64,000 nucleotides of DNA from Mycobacteroides chelonae CCUG 47445 (GTDB taxonomy: Bacteria; Actinomycetota; Actinomycetes; Mycobacteriales; Mycobacteriaceae): contig NZ_CP007220.1 in NCBI RefSeq assembly GCF_001632805.1, positions 682,001 through 746,000 on the forward strand. Reading direction: 5' to 3'. Shown piece after piece: positions 34,622 through 43,538 of the stretch. Both the position numbers and the translations under genes were made by a program. Within the stretch, counting starts at the first letter, position 1. Every line of letters starts with the position of its first letter. Below the pieces are notes generated by a model. That model was not told the origin of the DNA and did not search any database. It worked only from the letters and a program-made list of their open reading frames with translations.

Positions 34622-35506
34622 TCAGCCGTGTGACGGCTTCGGGTAGTCGTTGTAGAACCCCTCGCCGGATTTCACACCCAGCTTGCCGTCATCTACATAT
34701 CGCTGCAGAAGGTCCCGCGATGTGGTGGGGATATGGGGGAAGTGCTTGATGTAGTTTTCTTCGATGTCCAGCGCGACATCGAGGCCTACCTGATCGATCG
34801 CGCGAAACACACCCACCGGGCTCATGTGTGCCGCGACCCAGATCCGGTCGAATTCTGTCGGTGTCGAAACGCCCTCGGCAACGACGGCCAAGGCTTCCCG
34901 CTTGATGGCAGCCCACACTCGATTGATGATGAACCCAACACTTTCCGTGCGTGCGACGGCAGTGACGAAGCCGTGCGTGGGCAGCTCTGCGCTAAGGATG
35001 TCGAAGATCCGTTCATCGGTCTGTCCGTCGGTCATCAGCTCGGCCTGCGGGGCTTCGGGAGGCTGGCCGTAGTGAGTGTTCAGAAATCTTTCGGGGTGTT
35101 TGACCTTGCCGATGAGCTCGCTGCTCATGAAGGACGACGAGTTGGTGCCGATGATCGCGTCGGGCGCGGCGATGTCATCGAGTTGGCCGAGGATATCGAT
35201 TTTGAGTGCCTGCACCTCGGGAACGGATTCGACGACATACCAAGCGTCTTTCACCGCACTGGGCAGATCGGTGAAGAACTCGACACTCGCCGGTGTGGCG
35301 CCCACATCGGCTCTGGCTTTGACCAACTCCGGAACTCTTTGATCGAGGAATTCCTTGGCCGACTTCAGTGAGTCCTCGGATACGTCGTAGAGATGCACCG
35401 CGCCGCCACGCGTTGCGAAGGTGAGGGCGATGCGGCGGCCGAGTGTGCCCGCGCCCAAGACGGTGACGGGTCGATTGGCGATGTTTGTCGGGGGTGAGTA
35501 CGTCAT
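34622..35506 (-). CDS. 3-hydroxyacyl-CoA dehydrogenase family protein
   Basis: 294 residues. The Rossmann fold starts VTVLGAGTLGRRIALTFATRG, with the catalytic region NTHYGQPPEAPQAEL and the C-terminal dimerisation domain FIINRVWAAIKREAL. In classical enzymes the catalytic His is followed by FNP; here the block reads THYGQPP, so the active-site loop is altered. It lies with a YWTD propeller gene and a second dehydrogenase on the same strand (gaps 38 and 27 bp), one probable operon facing a PucR-type regulator. Substrate unknown. Confidence 0.8.
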   Translation of the reverse strand: MTYSPPTNIANRPVTVLGAGTLGRRIALTFATRGGAVHLYDVSEDSLKSAKEFLDQRVPELVKARADVGATPASVEFFTDLPSAVKDAWYVVESVPEVQALKIDILGQLDDIAAPDAIIGTNSSSFMSSELIGKVKHPERFLNTHYGQPPEAPQAELMTDGQTDERIFDILSAELPTHGFVTAVARTESVGFIINRVWAAIKREALAVVAEGVSTPTEFDRIWVAAHMSPVGVFRAIDQVGLDVALDIEENYIKHFPHIPTTSRDLLQRYVDDGKLGVKSGEGFYNDYPKPSHG

Positions 35507-35544
35507 GTTTTGTTCCGTTCTATGTTGACGATTGGCGAGTTCGT

Positions 35545-36465
35545 TTAGATTCCAACGATTCCGGTGAGGTTGCCGTCGACTTTCGCGAACGAGCGCTCGC
35601 CGCTGCCGTCGAGGTTGACGGCCCGGATTTCTCCCGCCATATCGCTCACGTAGGCGATGCCGGCTTCCTTGTCGATTGCCAGGCCGATCGCTTCGCTGAA
35701 TCCCGAAGCGAGAATCGTGACCTCGCCACCTCCGTGTCCGGGGGCAGGAATCTTGGCTCTGTTCAACGTATTGCCCAAGGGTGCTGCGCCCCGGTCGGTC
35801 CAGTAGATCAATCCGGCGTCAAGATCTAGTTCGATGTCGATCGGCTCGGGCAGGTCGGTCCATAGCACCTCTATGTCTCGGTGCTGTGGAGTCTGTCCGT
35901 AGGGGATCTCCAAGGAAGTTCTAAAGATCCGTCCATCGCCACCCTTGGTAGGGCCCTTCTGCGTCCAGTACAGAAGTCCGTTGTGTTCGTCGACCGCCAC
36001 GCCGACGCAATGATTGCGAACAATGTTGCGGTCCGATTCGGTCACCGCGACGATCACCTCGTCGCGTAGGTCACTGCCGTCCAGCCGCGCGCTGCGAACA
36101 GCCGCGCCCTCGCGATCGGACCAGTACAGCCGTCCGAGTGACCACGCCGCCGAAAGTTGTTTACCAGTAACAAAACTTCCTGTTGGCAGGAGGTAGGATC
36201 GCTCGGTTCCATCGATGGCTGCTCGCTCGATGGAACCGTTCTTTCCGTAGAAGTCGAGGTTGTGCTCGGTGAGGGGTTGGTTGGCGTCGGTGAGTGTGGG
36301 CACGCCCATGTTGGTCCAGTAGATGTTCTGCCGCGCGGGGTCGACGACTATGCCGTCGGGCAGTTCATTGAGTTCGGTCACCAATTCCGTGGGTTCTCCA
36401 CCCGAGACGGGGAACTTCAGGATGGTTCTCTGGAGCTGATTCAGGGCAAGAAGGTGTCGAAACAT
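35545..36465 (-). CDS. YWTD-repeat beta-propeller protein
   Basis: 306 residues with repeated YWTD-type blades (NIYWTNMG, RLYWSDREG, LLYWTQKG, LIYWTDRG, and AYVSDMAG), about 45 residues apart, as in LDL-receptor-type six-blade propellers and related bacterial lactonase-like folds. No signal peptide is apparent. It is encoded between two hydroxyacyl-CoA dehydrogenase genes, so a lactonase or ligand-binding role in the same pathway is plausible but inferred. Confidence 0.75.
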   Translation of the reverse strand: MFRHLLALNQLQRTILKFPVSGGEPTELVTELNELPDGIVVDPARQNIYWTNMGVPTLTDANQPLTEHNLDFYGKNGSIERAAIDGTERSYLLPTGSFVTGKQLSAAWSLGRLYWSDREGAAVRSARLDGSDLRDEVIVAVTESDRNIVRNHCVGVAVDEHNGLLYWTQKGPTKGGDGRIFRTSLEIPYGQTPQHRDIEVLWTDLPEPIDIELDLDAGLIYWTDRGAAPLGNTLNRAKIPAPGHGGGEVTILASGFSEAIGLAIDKEAGIAYVSDMAGEIRAVNLDGSGERSFAKVDGNLTGIVGI

Positions 36466-36492
36466 GCTGTTCTCCTTGGGATGTCGTGCTAT

Positions 36493-37386
36493 TCAGGCAT
36501 CTAGTTGATGTAGTGCCGCCAAGACCGCACGGGTGCGTTCGTTGCGTCGCGTCAGTAGCCGGTGGTAGTTCTCGTCGCCGGTCCCATAGGCGGCGTCGAT
36601 TGCTTCGAGTAGTTGTTCGATGATCTGTGGGTCCGATGGGGGAGTTCCCGGCGTGATCTTGCCTACCTCGGCACCAAGGCCCTTATACAGATGCCGCGCG
36701 CCCTCCGGGCCGCCGCCCAGTGCGTTTCCTTCGAACAATCCTGTTGCGGCCCAGCGTAAACCAAGCGAGTTCTGGAGGGCGAAGTCGAGGTCCGGGACGC
36801 TGACCACACCTTCCGCGACGAGGTATAGAGCCTCGCGCGTGAGTGCTACCTGGAGCCGGTTGGCGACGAAACCGGGGACCTCGCGACGAATCACGATCGG
36901 CGCGCGGCCCAGAGCTCGATACAGTTCGAGAGCGGTCCGAAGCGTGGAATCACTCGTATGCGCTCCGGGAACCACCTCAACGAGAGGCATCAACTCGGGC
37001 GGGTTGAAAGGATGACCGACAACGATGCGGTCGCTTGCATCGAGGCCGTCGGCGATGAGCGTCGCGCCGATCGAGGAGCTTGAGGTGGCCAACACCGCGT
37101 GCTCGGGGGCCGACTCCAGGAACTGGCCGAATAGGTCGTGTTTGACGGCTAGGCGCTCGGGACCGTTTTCTTGGACCAAGTCTGCTTCGGCGACGACCTC
37201 GGCGAGTGTGTGGCTGGCGAACACGTCGGGGTCATCTGCGCCGAAGGTTGCTTCAACCACCGCATCGAGGTCCTCGCGGGGATCGGTTATGCCAACGCGC
37301 CACCCATGGTCACGGGCCAGCCGTGCCCACGACAGTCCGATGACGCCGGCGCCGACGACTGCCATGGTCTTCTGCTGATCGCTCAT
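36493..37386 (-). CDS. 3-hydroxyacyl-CoA dehydrogenase (L-gulonate 3-dehydrogenase-like)
   Basis: 297 residues. The NAD-binding loop is VVGAGVIGLSWARLARDHG. The active-site segment VVGHPFNPPELMPLVEV holds the catalytic His-x-FNP, and PGFVANRLQVALTREALYLV begins the C-terminal domain. FNPPELMPL is typical of the crystallin-lambda/L-gulonate dehydrogenase and carnitine dehydrogenase branches. It is the first gene of the minus-strand run that includes the propeller and the other dehydrogenase. AGGAGG precedes the ATG. Confidence 0.85.
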   Translation of the reverse strand: MSDQQKTMAVVGAGVIGLSWARLARDHGWRVGITDPREDLDAVVEATFGADDPDVFASHTLAEVVAEADLVQENGPERLAVKHDLFGQFLESAPEHAVLATSSSSIGATLIADGLDASDRIVVGHPFNPPELMPLVEVVPGAHTSDSTLRTALELYRALGRAPIVIRREVPGFVANRLQVALTREALYLVAEGVVSVPDLDFALQNSLGLRWAATGLFEGNALGGGPEGARHLYKGLGAEVGKITPGTPPSDPQIIEQLLEAIDAAYGTGDENYHRLLTRRNERTRAVLAALHQLDA

Positions 37387-37609
37387 TGTTCCTCCTGCCT
37401 CTTGTGTGGCGTAGCAACGGCAGAATCGGGTTCTTGCCTTGCCGCGTGTCCGCGGCTATCCGTGTGGCGCCTCACCGTGCTCTATCGACTTGATTCTGAC
37501 TCTATGAACAACGTATCTAGCTCTAAGTCGCACGTCGATGGTGTATAGGCCAAGATTGATTGTCCATTTGAACAATCCGTGACGTGGGGGAAGCAGTAGC
37601 CTGGTCACC

Positions 37610-38803
37610 GTGGGTGAGTCACTGTCGGACGCCGCGAAGGCAAATCTGAATGTTGTCGGACGTCAGCTGCTTGTTCGAGTGGACGAGATGTGCGCCGAAC
37701 AATGTCGGATCATTCGCGAACGCGTCGCCGCATACCGGGATCCTGCGCTGGTCACCGATGACGATCTATTCGCGGCCGGCCGTGACCAGATGGTGTTCGT
37801 CTTGGAGGTAATGGGAGCGGGAGCCCCCGATACGAGTGTGGCGGGGCGGGTCGGCAGGCTGCGCGCAGAACAAGGGGTGCCGTTGGCCGACGTGATGTCG
37901 GCCTACCGGGCCGGGGGCCAATTTCTATGGGACCAAATCTTGCAGGCGATTGACGCAGCCGGCTTGTCGCGGCAGGAATTGCGGGCCGCGGCTTCACAGG
38001 CGTGGCAGAACCAGGACATCTATACCGACGCGATGGCCGAGGGGTACCGCGAGGTCGTCGTCGAGCAGCTCATCCACCGGGATCAGGAACGTTCTGCGCT
38101 GGTAGGTGGGCTCATCGACGGCCGCTTACCAGCGGGCATGACCGCAGGGGATGCGGCACATCTACTCGGTCTACCGGAATCCGGGTGCTTCGTCGTGGTT
38201 GCCATTGATTCGGGGCCGCTCGACTACCGCGCGTTGCGCGCTGCGGAGAAGACCCTGGGCGACCGTGGCTTTGCCTCCGCATGGCGGGTTGAGCCCGATA
38301 TGCAGGTGGGAGTGGTTGCGCTCGTTATGCGTTCGCGGCTCGGAGAGCTGGGCGAAGCGCTCCGCGGTCTTGTCGCGCAGCGAATAGGGGTTAGCCCGGT
38401 ATATGACGGCTACCCTCCGCATGGTTCGGCTCTGAACTATGCCAAGGCCGCTTTGTTGGCGGCCACCGGGGACGAGGCGGTTTTGGCGTTCGACGTGAAT
38501 CCCTATGCGATAGCGGCGGTTACCGATCCACCGACCATGGAGCGATACTGCGATCTGGTGTTAGGTGGCCTCGGTGACATTGGTGCCGCGGATCGGCAAT
38601 TGCTGGTGAGCACCTTTCAGCAGTGGGTCACCTGTGACGGTTCCATTCCGGCCACTGCAGGTGCGATGTTCTGCCATCCCAACACCGTGCGGTATCGGTT
38701 GCGCAGGCTCAAGCAACTGACGGGACGCGATATCGCTCGCCCCCGTGACATCGCCGAGCTGCATCTCGCCATCGAAGCCGAGCGCCGCCTCAACCCTCCC
38801 TAG
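37610..38803 (+). CDS. PucR/CdaR-type transcription regulator
   Basis: 397 residues. The C-terminal PucR helix-turn-helix is FCHPNTVRYRLRRLKQLTGR. The N-terminal part reads as the RsbR-like helical domain common in actinobacterial PucR proteins (ERVAAYRDPALVTDDDLFAA), with a GGDEF-like degenerate middle. It is divergent from the dehydrogenase-propeller operon (223 bp apart), so it may control that pathway. The GTG start at 37610 lacks a strong ribosome-binding site. It converges with the SDR gene, 4-bp overlap. Confidence 0.82.
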   Translation: MGESLSDAAKANLNVVGRQLLVRVDEMCAEQCRIIRERVAAYRDPALVTDDDLFAAGRDQMVFVLEVMGAGAPDTSVAGRVGRLRAEQGVPLADVMSAYRAGGQFLWDQILQAIDAAGLSRQELRAAASQAWQNQDIYTDAMAEGYREVVVEQLIHRDQERSALVGGLIDGRLPAGMTAGDAAHLLGLPESGCFVVVAIDSGPLDYRALRAAEKTLGDRGFASAWRVEPDMQVGVVALVMRSRLGELGEALRGLVAQRIGVSPVYDGYPPHGSALNYAKAALLAATGDEAVLAFDVNPYAIAAVTDPPTMERYCDLVLGGLGDIGAADRQLLVSTFQQWVTCDGSIPATAGAMFCHPNTVRYRLRRLKQLTGRDIARPRDIAELHLAIEAERRLNPP

Positions 38804-39648
38804 CCGCGGACCGGTAACGGCTCGACACCGACGAGTCCGCAACTCTTGGCGTACAGGTCATCCTGCGCCGCTTGGTTTTTGGTGTAGCGCCGCACCGGGC
38901 TCGGTGTTTGTGCGGCGAGGTATTCCCCATTGCGCCCGTGGTGCTCCTCCGATACCGCCATGTCGGTGATCAGCTGACTCGGCCGCTCCGGTGTGATCAG
39001 AGCCAGCATCACCAGCGACCGCGCGGGCTGCGGTATCTCACGCCAAATGTCGGATCTGACGTTGCCGGGATGCAGTGCGTTCGACGTGACACCTTCAGGA
39101 AGGCGACGGGCCAGCGCATTGCTGAACAGGAGATTACCCATCTTGGACTGCGCATAGGCAGAGAAAGTGAAGTAGAAACGCCTTCCTCGCCAGGTGTTTT
39201 CGTTGATCCTGCCCACGCTGTGGGCGACCGAAGCCAGATGGATGATGCGGGCATCGCCGGTTGGTGCGGCCTGCAACTGAGGAAGCAGCAGGTGCGTCAG
39301 CAAGAAGGGGCCCAGATAATTGGCCCCCCATTGCAGCTCGAAACCATCCTCGGTTTTGGACTGGCGCATGGGTGAGGCGCCGGCATTGTTGATCAACACA
39401 TCGACGTGGGGATGCTGTGCTGCCAGCTCAGTGGCGAAACGTCGGATGTGTCCGAACGAAGACAAATCCAGCGACAGGACATCGACCCGCGCGCCCGGCG
39501 TCGCTTCCAGGATCTGGTCGCGGGCGGCGTTGGCTTTCTCTTGATTGCGGCACGCCATGACGATGGTGTGTCCATCGGCGGCCAATCGGTGCGCACTGGC
39601 CAGGCCGATGCCGGCGTTGGCGCCGGTGATGACGATCGTCTTGGGCAT
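38800..39648 (-). CDS. Short-chain dehydrogenase/reductase (retinol-dehydrogenase-like)
   Basis: 282 residues. The NAD(P)-binding motif is ITGANAGIGLASA. The structural NNAG occurs as LINNAGASP, and the catalytic Tyr-x3-Lys as YAQSKMGN with a Ser upstream in HLASVAHS. The layout resembles the WW-domain-oxidoreductase/retinol dehydrogenase branch used for protochlorophyllide-like SDRs. ATG at 39648 has GAGGAG 5 bases before it, better than GTG at 39654. Substrate unknown. Confidence 0.85.
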   Translation of the reverse strand: MPKTIVITGANAGIGLASAHRLAADGHTIVMACRNQEKANAARDQILEATPGARVDVLSLDLSSFGHIRRFATELAAQHPHVDVLINNAGASPMRQSKTEDGFELQWGANYLGPFLLTHLLLPQLQAAPTGDARIIHLASVAHSVGRINENTWRGRRFYFTFSAYAQSKMGNLLFSNALARRLPEGVTSNALHPGNVRSDIWREIPQPARSLVMLALITPERPSQLITDMAVSEEHHGRNGEYLAAQTPSPVRRYTKNQAAQDDLYAKSCGLVGVEPLPVRG

Positions 39649-39693
39649 GCGCACTCCTCGCTGAGATGGCTAAATGAGATCGAGTGTCACAGG

Positions 39694-40182
39694 TTAAGGG
39701 ATTTGCGTCGACGTCCGCGCACGTACTTTGGTCAATGCCCCCAGGGCAAACACCAGTGCTAGTGCCGTCACCCCAGCCCGGACGAGGTTGAGCAGATTCC
39801 ATTGCAGCGCGAGACGGTGGAGCTCCTCGGGAGTTTCGCCAAGCGATCCGAAGAAGAGCGTCATGTTGAGCTTGGTGATGATGTAGATCGAGAGAGCGAC
39901 CGCCGCTATCTCGGCGAGGCTCGCGATAAACAGTGAGCGCTTCTCCGGGGCCCGCCATGGGGTGCGCACGAACCAGACGATCAGCGTGACGGCGGCGATC
40001 TGGGTGAGCGGGATGTAGTAGTACACCGGGTTGGTGACCTCGGTGAACTGCTGAAAGGCCCGTAGCTGTTCCTTGGTGTCACCGGCGATGTTCGGTCCGA
40101 TCACGACGGCCTCGTAGAGGTTTCCGAAGAACCACATCGCGATCCCGAACACGGTGAAGTACATCAGTATCCGACGGCCCAT
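39694..40182 (-). CDS. Four-helix membrane protein of unknown function
   Basis: 162 residues with four hydrophobic helices (ILMYFTVFGIAMWFFGNLYE; YYYIPLTQIAAVTLIVWFV; LAEIAAVALSIYIITKL; and the C-terminal LVRAGVTALALVFALGAL). It resembles DUF1772-like membrane proteins. ATG at 40182 lies 9 bases after GGGAG; GTG at 40188 is possible. It is divergent from another small membrane protein (40285). Confidence 0.6.
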   Translation of the reverse strand: MGRRILMYFTVFGIAMWFFGNLYEAVVIGPNIAGDTKEQLRAFQQFTEVTNPVYYYIPLTQIAAVTLIVWFVRTPWRAPEKRSLFIASLAEIAAVALSIYIITKLNMTLFFGSLGETPEELHRLALQWNLLNLVRAGVTALALVFALGALTKVRARTSTQIP

Positions 40183-40284
40183 CGGCACATACTCCCAAGA
40201 TTGTGGCGTGATACGGCCGAAAGTCGTCGAAATATGGCCAGCTGCAGGCTTTCGGCATTGCGGTAGTACCGATACCGTCTGCGC

Positions 40285-40749
40285 GTGACCAAGCTATTGC
40301 TCTCCATCCATGTGCTGGCGGTGATTCTTGCGGTGGGGCCAATCGCCGTGGCAGCCAGCATGTTTCCGGCATTCGCGCGGCGGGCCGCCGCCACGCCCGA
40401 TGGTGGCGGCGAGCTGGGAAGTCTGCGCACCCTGCATCGGGTCTGCCGGGTATATGCCGTGGTAGGGATTGCGATTCCGATGTTTGGTCTGCCGCTGGCC
40501 GATCTGATGGGGGTGCTGGGCAGCCCCTGGCTGATCGCATCGCTGATGCTCACCGGCATAGCGGCGGTGGTGCTGGTGTTTGTGATGCTGCCGCGCCAAC
40601 AACGGGTGTTGGTCCAGCTGGGCGATGGTGAGTCCCTCGATGCGCGGGTATTCGCGCGGTTGGCGATGTTCACCGGGATCTTCAACCTGTTGTGGGCAGC
40701 GGTGACCGTGCTGATGATCGTGCGCCCAGGGTCCAGTACCGGCGTCTAG
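40285..40749 (+). CDS. DUF2269-like membrane protein
   Basis: 154 residues with four hydrophobic helices and a conserved first-helix pattern LSIHVLAVILAVGPIAVAAS (DUF2269-like, with the membrane His). Basic loop RRAAATP lies after helix 1. GTG at 40285. No function known. It lies in tandem with an EamA transporter and is divergent from the other small membrane protein. Confidence 0.6.
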   Translation: MTKLLLSIHVLAVILAVGPIAVAASMFPAFARRAAATPDGGGELGSLRTLHRVCRVYAVVGIAIPMFGLPLADLMGVLGSPWLIASLMLTGIAAVVLVFVMLPRQQRVLVQLGDGESLDARVFARLAMFTGIFNLLWAAVTVLMIVRPGSSTGV

Positions 40750-40800
40750 ATGGCGGAAAACCGCTAGCGCGGGCGGTTGGGTGTCCTGTGGAATTGCTGG

Positions 40801-41703
40801 GTGGACACCGCGACTGCCGCCCCTGCCCGTAGCCGCTGGCTTCCCTTGAGGTTCGCCGCTCTTGCTTTGGTGTGGGGTGCGAGTTTCCTGTTCATCAAGG
40901 TCGGGCTGCAAGGACTGTCGGCGCTACAGGTGGCTGCCGCGCGTTTGGACTTCGGTGCCCTGACGCTGGCATCTCTGGTTGTGCTGCTGCGTGTTTGGCT
41001 GCCGCGCGAGCTCAAGGTGTGGGGGCACATCGGCGTTGTCTCGCTGACCTTGTGCGTCATTCCGTTCGTGCTCTATCCCTGGGCTGAGCAGAGCATCGAC
41101 TCGGGGCTGGCCAGCATCTACAACGCGGCGACCCCACTGATGACCACATTGGTGACCCTTGTCGCCTTGCGCGCTGAGCGACCGGGCCGGATGCAGCTGC
41201 TGGGATTGGGGCTCGGGTTTCTGGGGGTGTGCGTGGTGTTGGCCCCGTGGCAGTTGATCGGCCACGGAGAGCCGGTGCTGGCGCAGTTCGCGTGCTTGGG
41301 GGCAACCATGAGCTACGGGATCGGGTTTGTGTACATGCGCAAGTACGTCACGCCGCTGGGGCTACCCGCGCTTGCGGTCGCCGGTATTCAGGTGGGTTTG
41401 GGAGCGGTGCTGATGACCGCCGTGGTGGCGCTCGCTGACCATCACCGGATGGCGATCACCCCCGCCGTGCTGCTGAGCATGGCGGCTCTCGGGGTGCTGG
41501 GCACCGGACTGGCGTACGTCTGGAACACCCAGATCGTCAACGGATGGGGTGCCACCGCCGCGTCCTCGGTCACCTACCTGGCCCCGGTGATCGGGGTGCT
41601 GCTGGGGGCACTGGTCTTGAACGAGCGAATCGGATGGCATGAACCCCTGGGAGGGGCGATCGTGGTCGCAGGAATCATATTGAGCCGCAAGGGAAGTCGC
41701 TGA
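40801..41703 (+). CDS. EamA/DMT-superfamily transporter
   Basis: About 300 residues with ten hydrophobic helices in two EamA repeats of five. VWGASFLFIKVGLQGLSALQ begins the first, and the second includes SYGIGFVYMRKYV. Such proteins export amino acids or metabolites. GTG at 40801 is used because it begins at the first conserved region; an upstream TTG at 40777 is also open. It is convergent with the AraC gene, 8 bp between stops. Substrate unknown. Confidence 0.82.
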   Translation: MDTATAAPARSRWLPLRFAALALVWGASFLFIKVGLQGLSALQVAAARLDFGALTLASLVVLLRVWLPRELKVWGHIGVVSLTLCVIPFVLYPWAEQSIDSGLASIYNAATPLMTTLVTLVALRAERPGRMQLLGLGLGFLGVCVVLAPWQLIGHGEPVLAQFACLGATMSYGIGFVYMRKYVTPLGLPALAVAGIQVGLGAVLMTAVVALADHHRMAITPAVLLSMAALGVLGTGLAYVWNTQIVNGWGATAASSVTYLAPVIGVLLGALVLNERIGWHEPLGGAIVVAGIILSRKGSR

Positions 41704-41711
41704 CCTGGCGG

Positions 41712-42674
41712 TCACCTGGACCGGTGCCGCATGCGCCACCGCAGCGGAGGCTCGCCGAATCGGCGTTGGAACGCCCGGCTAAACGCGGCGTCGGAGGTGT
41801 AACCGACGGCTCTGCCGACCTGGCTCACCGCGTCGGTGCTGAAGCGCAGCAGATGCGCTGCCCGGTCGAGCCGTCGCTCGGTGATGTAACCGGCGGGCGG
41901 TTGCCCCAGCAGCGCGGTGAATCGTTGGGTGAAGGCCGAGCGTGACTGCTGCGCGTGCTTGGCGAGCTCCGCGATGGACCAGGGGTGCGCCAGGTTGTTG
42001 TGTATCGCGGTGAGGACGGGTGCAAGCCGGGGATCCAGAGCCGCGGTGAGCCAGCCTGGTTCGGCGCGGTCGGAGGTCGACCACTCCCGCAGTGCGTGAA
42101 TGAACAGCAGGTCCAGGATCCGTGAGAGCATCACCCAGGAGCCCGGGCTGGGCGTGACGACTTCGGCCAGCACGAGCTGGAGAGACAGTGATAGCCATTC
42201 ATGTCCGGGCTGGTCGGTCCGCACGACGATGGCTGGCGGCAGGACCGACAGCAGGGGGTCGGCGGCCTTCTTCTCCGCGGTGAATCGTCCACTGACCCAA
42301 CGGGTTGCGGTGTGGCTATCACGCGCGCTCACGTGCCCGTCCGCCGCGGAAAGATTTCGGACACAGGTTGGCTCGCCCTGGGCGAGGCGGTGCGCCGTAC
42401 CCCGTGCCAGCAGCACCATGTCCCCTGCGCCGAGGGTGTGCTCGAGATCTCCGTCGATGTGCACGCGAAGGCCCGGAGTTTCTGCGATGTGCAGCACGCG
42501 CTCGTTCGAAGGTAGTGCGATGTCGAAAGGCGGCTCGGAGGAGCAACGCATGACGGTTTCTCCGCGCAACCCGATGGCGGACAAGACTCCCGAGAAGGCG
42601 TCGATATCGGGAGAATCTGAGAACCAGCTGTGCGATTTTGGCTGATCGGCAAAATATTCAGGATGATCGGTCAT
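41712..42674 (-). CDS. AraC-family regulator
   Basis: 320 residues: an N-terminal cupin-type sensor (the AraC_binding_2/cupin region with HIDGDLEHTLGAGDMVLLARG) and C-terminal double helix-turn-helix. WSIAELAKHAQQSRSAFTQR and RAVGYTSDAAFSRAFQRRFG are the two recognition helices. ATG at 42674 has GGAG 7 bases before it. It is divergent from an alpha/beta hydrolase (42786), the most likely target. Confidence 0.88.
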   Translation of the reverse strand: MTDHPEYFADQPKSHSWFSDSPDIDAFSGVLSAIGLRGETVMRCSSEPPFDIALPSNERVLHIAETPGLRVHIDGDLEHTLGAGDMVLLARGTAHRLAQGEPTCVRNLSAADGHVSARDSHTATRWVSGRFTAEKKAADPLLSVLPPAIVVRTDQPGHEWLSLSLQLVLAEVVTPSPGSWVMLSRILDLLFIHALREWSTSDRAEPGWLTAALDPRLAPVLTAIHNNLAHPWSIAELAKHAQQSRSAFTQRFTALLGQPPAGYITERRLDRAAHLLRFSTDAVSQVGRAVGYTSDAAFSRAFQRRFGEPPLRWRMRHRSR

Positions 42675-42785
42675 ACCACTTGCTCCATAGTCCAAATATG
42701 TTGGTGGAGCCCCGGTAAGTCAACAGCGCCGCCGAGAGCGGACACGACGGGGTCGAGGTCGTCCAACATCTACTGAGAGGCAGAT

Positions 42786-43481
42786 ATGTCCAGCAAACCG
42801 GCTATCGTCCTGGTCCACGGATTCTGGGGTGGCGCCGCACATTGGGGGAACGTGATCGTCGAGCTGCACAAGCGTGGCTACGGGGAGCTATATGCGGTCG
42901 AGAACCCATTGACGTCACTGGCCGATGACGCTGCCCGCACACGGCAGATGGTGGAGCAGATCGACGGCCCGGTGCTCCTTGTCGGGCACTCCTACGGCGG
43001 CGCGGTGATCACCGAGGCGGGCGATCTCCCGAACGTGGCGGGCCTGGTCTATGTCGCGGCGTTCGCTCCCGACGCGGGGGAGAGCCCCGGTCAGCTGACC
43101 GAGCAGCTGCCGCCCGCGGCGGCAGCCAACCTGGCCCCGGATAGCGATGGCTATCTGTGGATCAAGCAGGACAAGTTCCGTGAGAGCTTCGCGCAGGATC
43201 TGCCCGAGGATGCGGCCCTCATCATGGCTGTCACTCAAAAGGCGCCGCTGGCATCGACATTCGGTGACGCCATCACGGCACCCGCATGGAAGGTCAAGCC
43301 CTCCTGGTACCAGGTATCCACGCAAGACCGGATGATCAACCCGGATAACGAGCGCAAGATGGCGCAGCGGATCAACCCCCGCAAGACCATCGAACTGGAT
43401 GCCAGCCACGCCTCCTTGGCGTCGCAACCCGTTGCCATCGCCGATCTGATCTCCGAGGCCGCTGAGGAACTCGCCGGCTAA
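42786..43481 (+). CDS. Alpha/beta-hydrolase (esterase-like)
   Basis: 231 residues of the short EstC/MenH-like type. The oxyanion motif is VLVHGFWGGAAHW, the nucleophile elbow is LVGHSYGGAV (Ser), and the C-terminal His is in LDASHASLAS. The Asp is probably in STQDRMINPDN. AGAGG precedes the ATG. Divergent from an AraC regulator, which suggests ligand-induced expression. Substrate unknown. Confidence 0.85.
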   Translation: MSSKPAIVLVHGFWGGAAHWGNVIVELHKRGYGELYAVENPLTSLADDAARTRQMVEQIDGPVLLVGHSYGGAVITEAGDLPNVAGLVYVAAFAPDAGESPGQLTEQLPPAAAANLAPDSDGYLWIKQDKFRESFAQDLPEDAALIMAVTQKAPLASTFGDAITAPAWKVKPSWYQVSTQDRMINPDNERKMAQRINPRKTIELDASHASLASQPVAIADLISEAAEELAG

Positions 43482-43495
43482 GAGAATCACACGCG

Positions 43496-43528
43496 TGGGG
43501 GCATCGGCACATGTTGCCGGTGCCCCCA
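43496..43528. terminator. Bidirectional terminator
   Basis: TGGGGGCATCGGCA (43496-43509) pairs with TGCCGGTGCCCCCA (43515-43528) with one G-T type mismatch and a 5-base loop. It separates the converging hydrolase and MFS genes. Confidence 0.75.
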
Positions 43529-43538
43529 TCGGCGTTCG

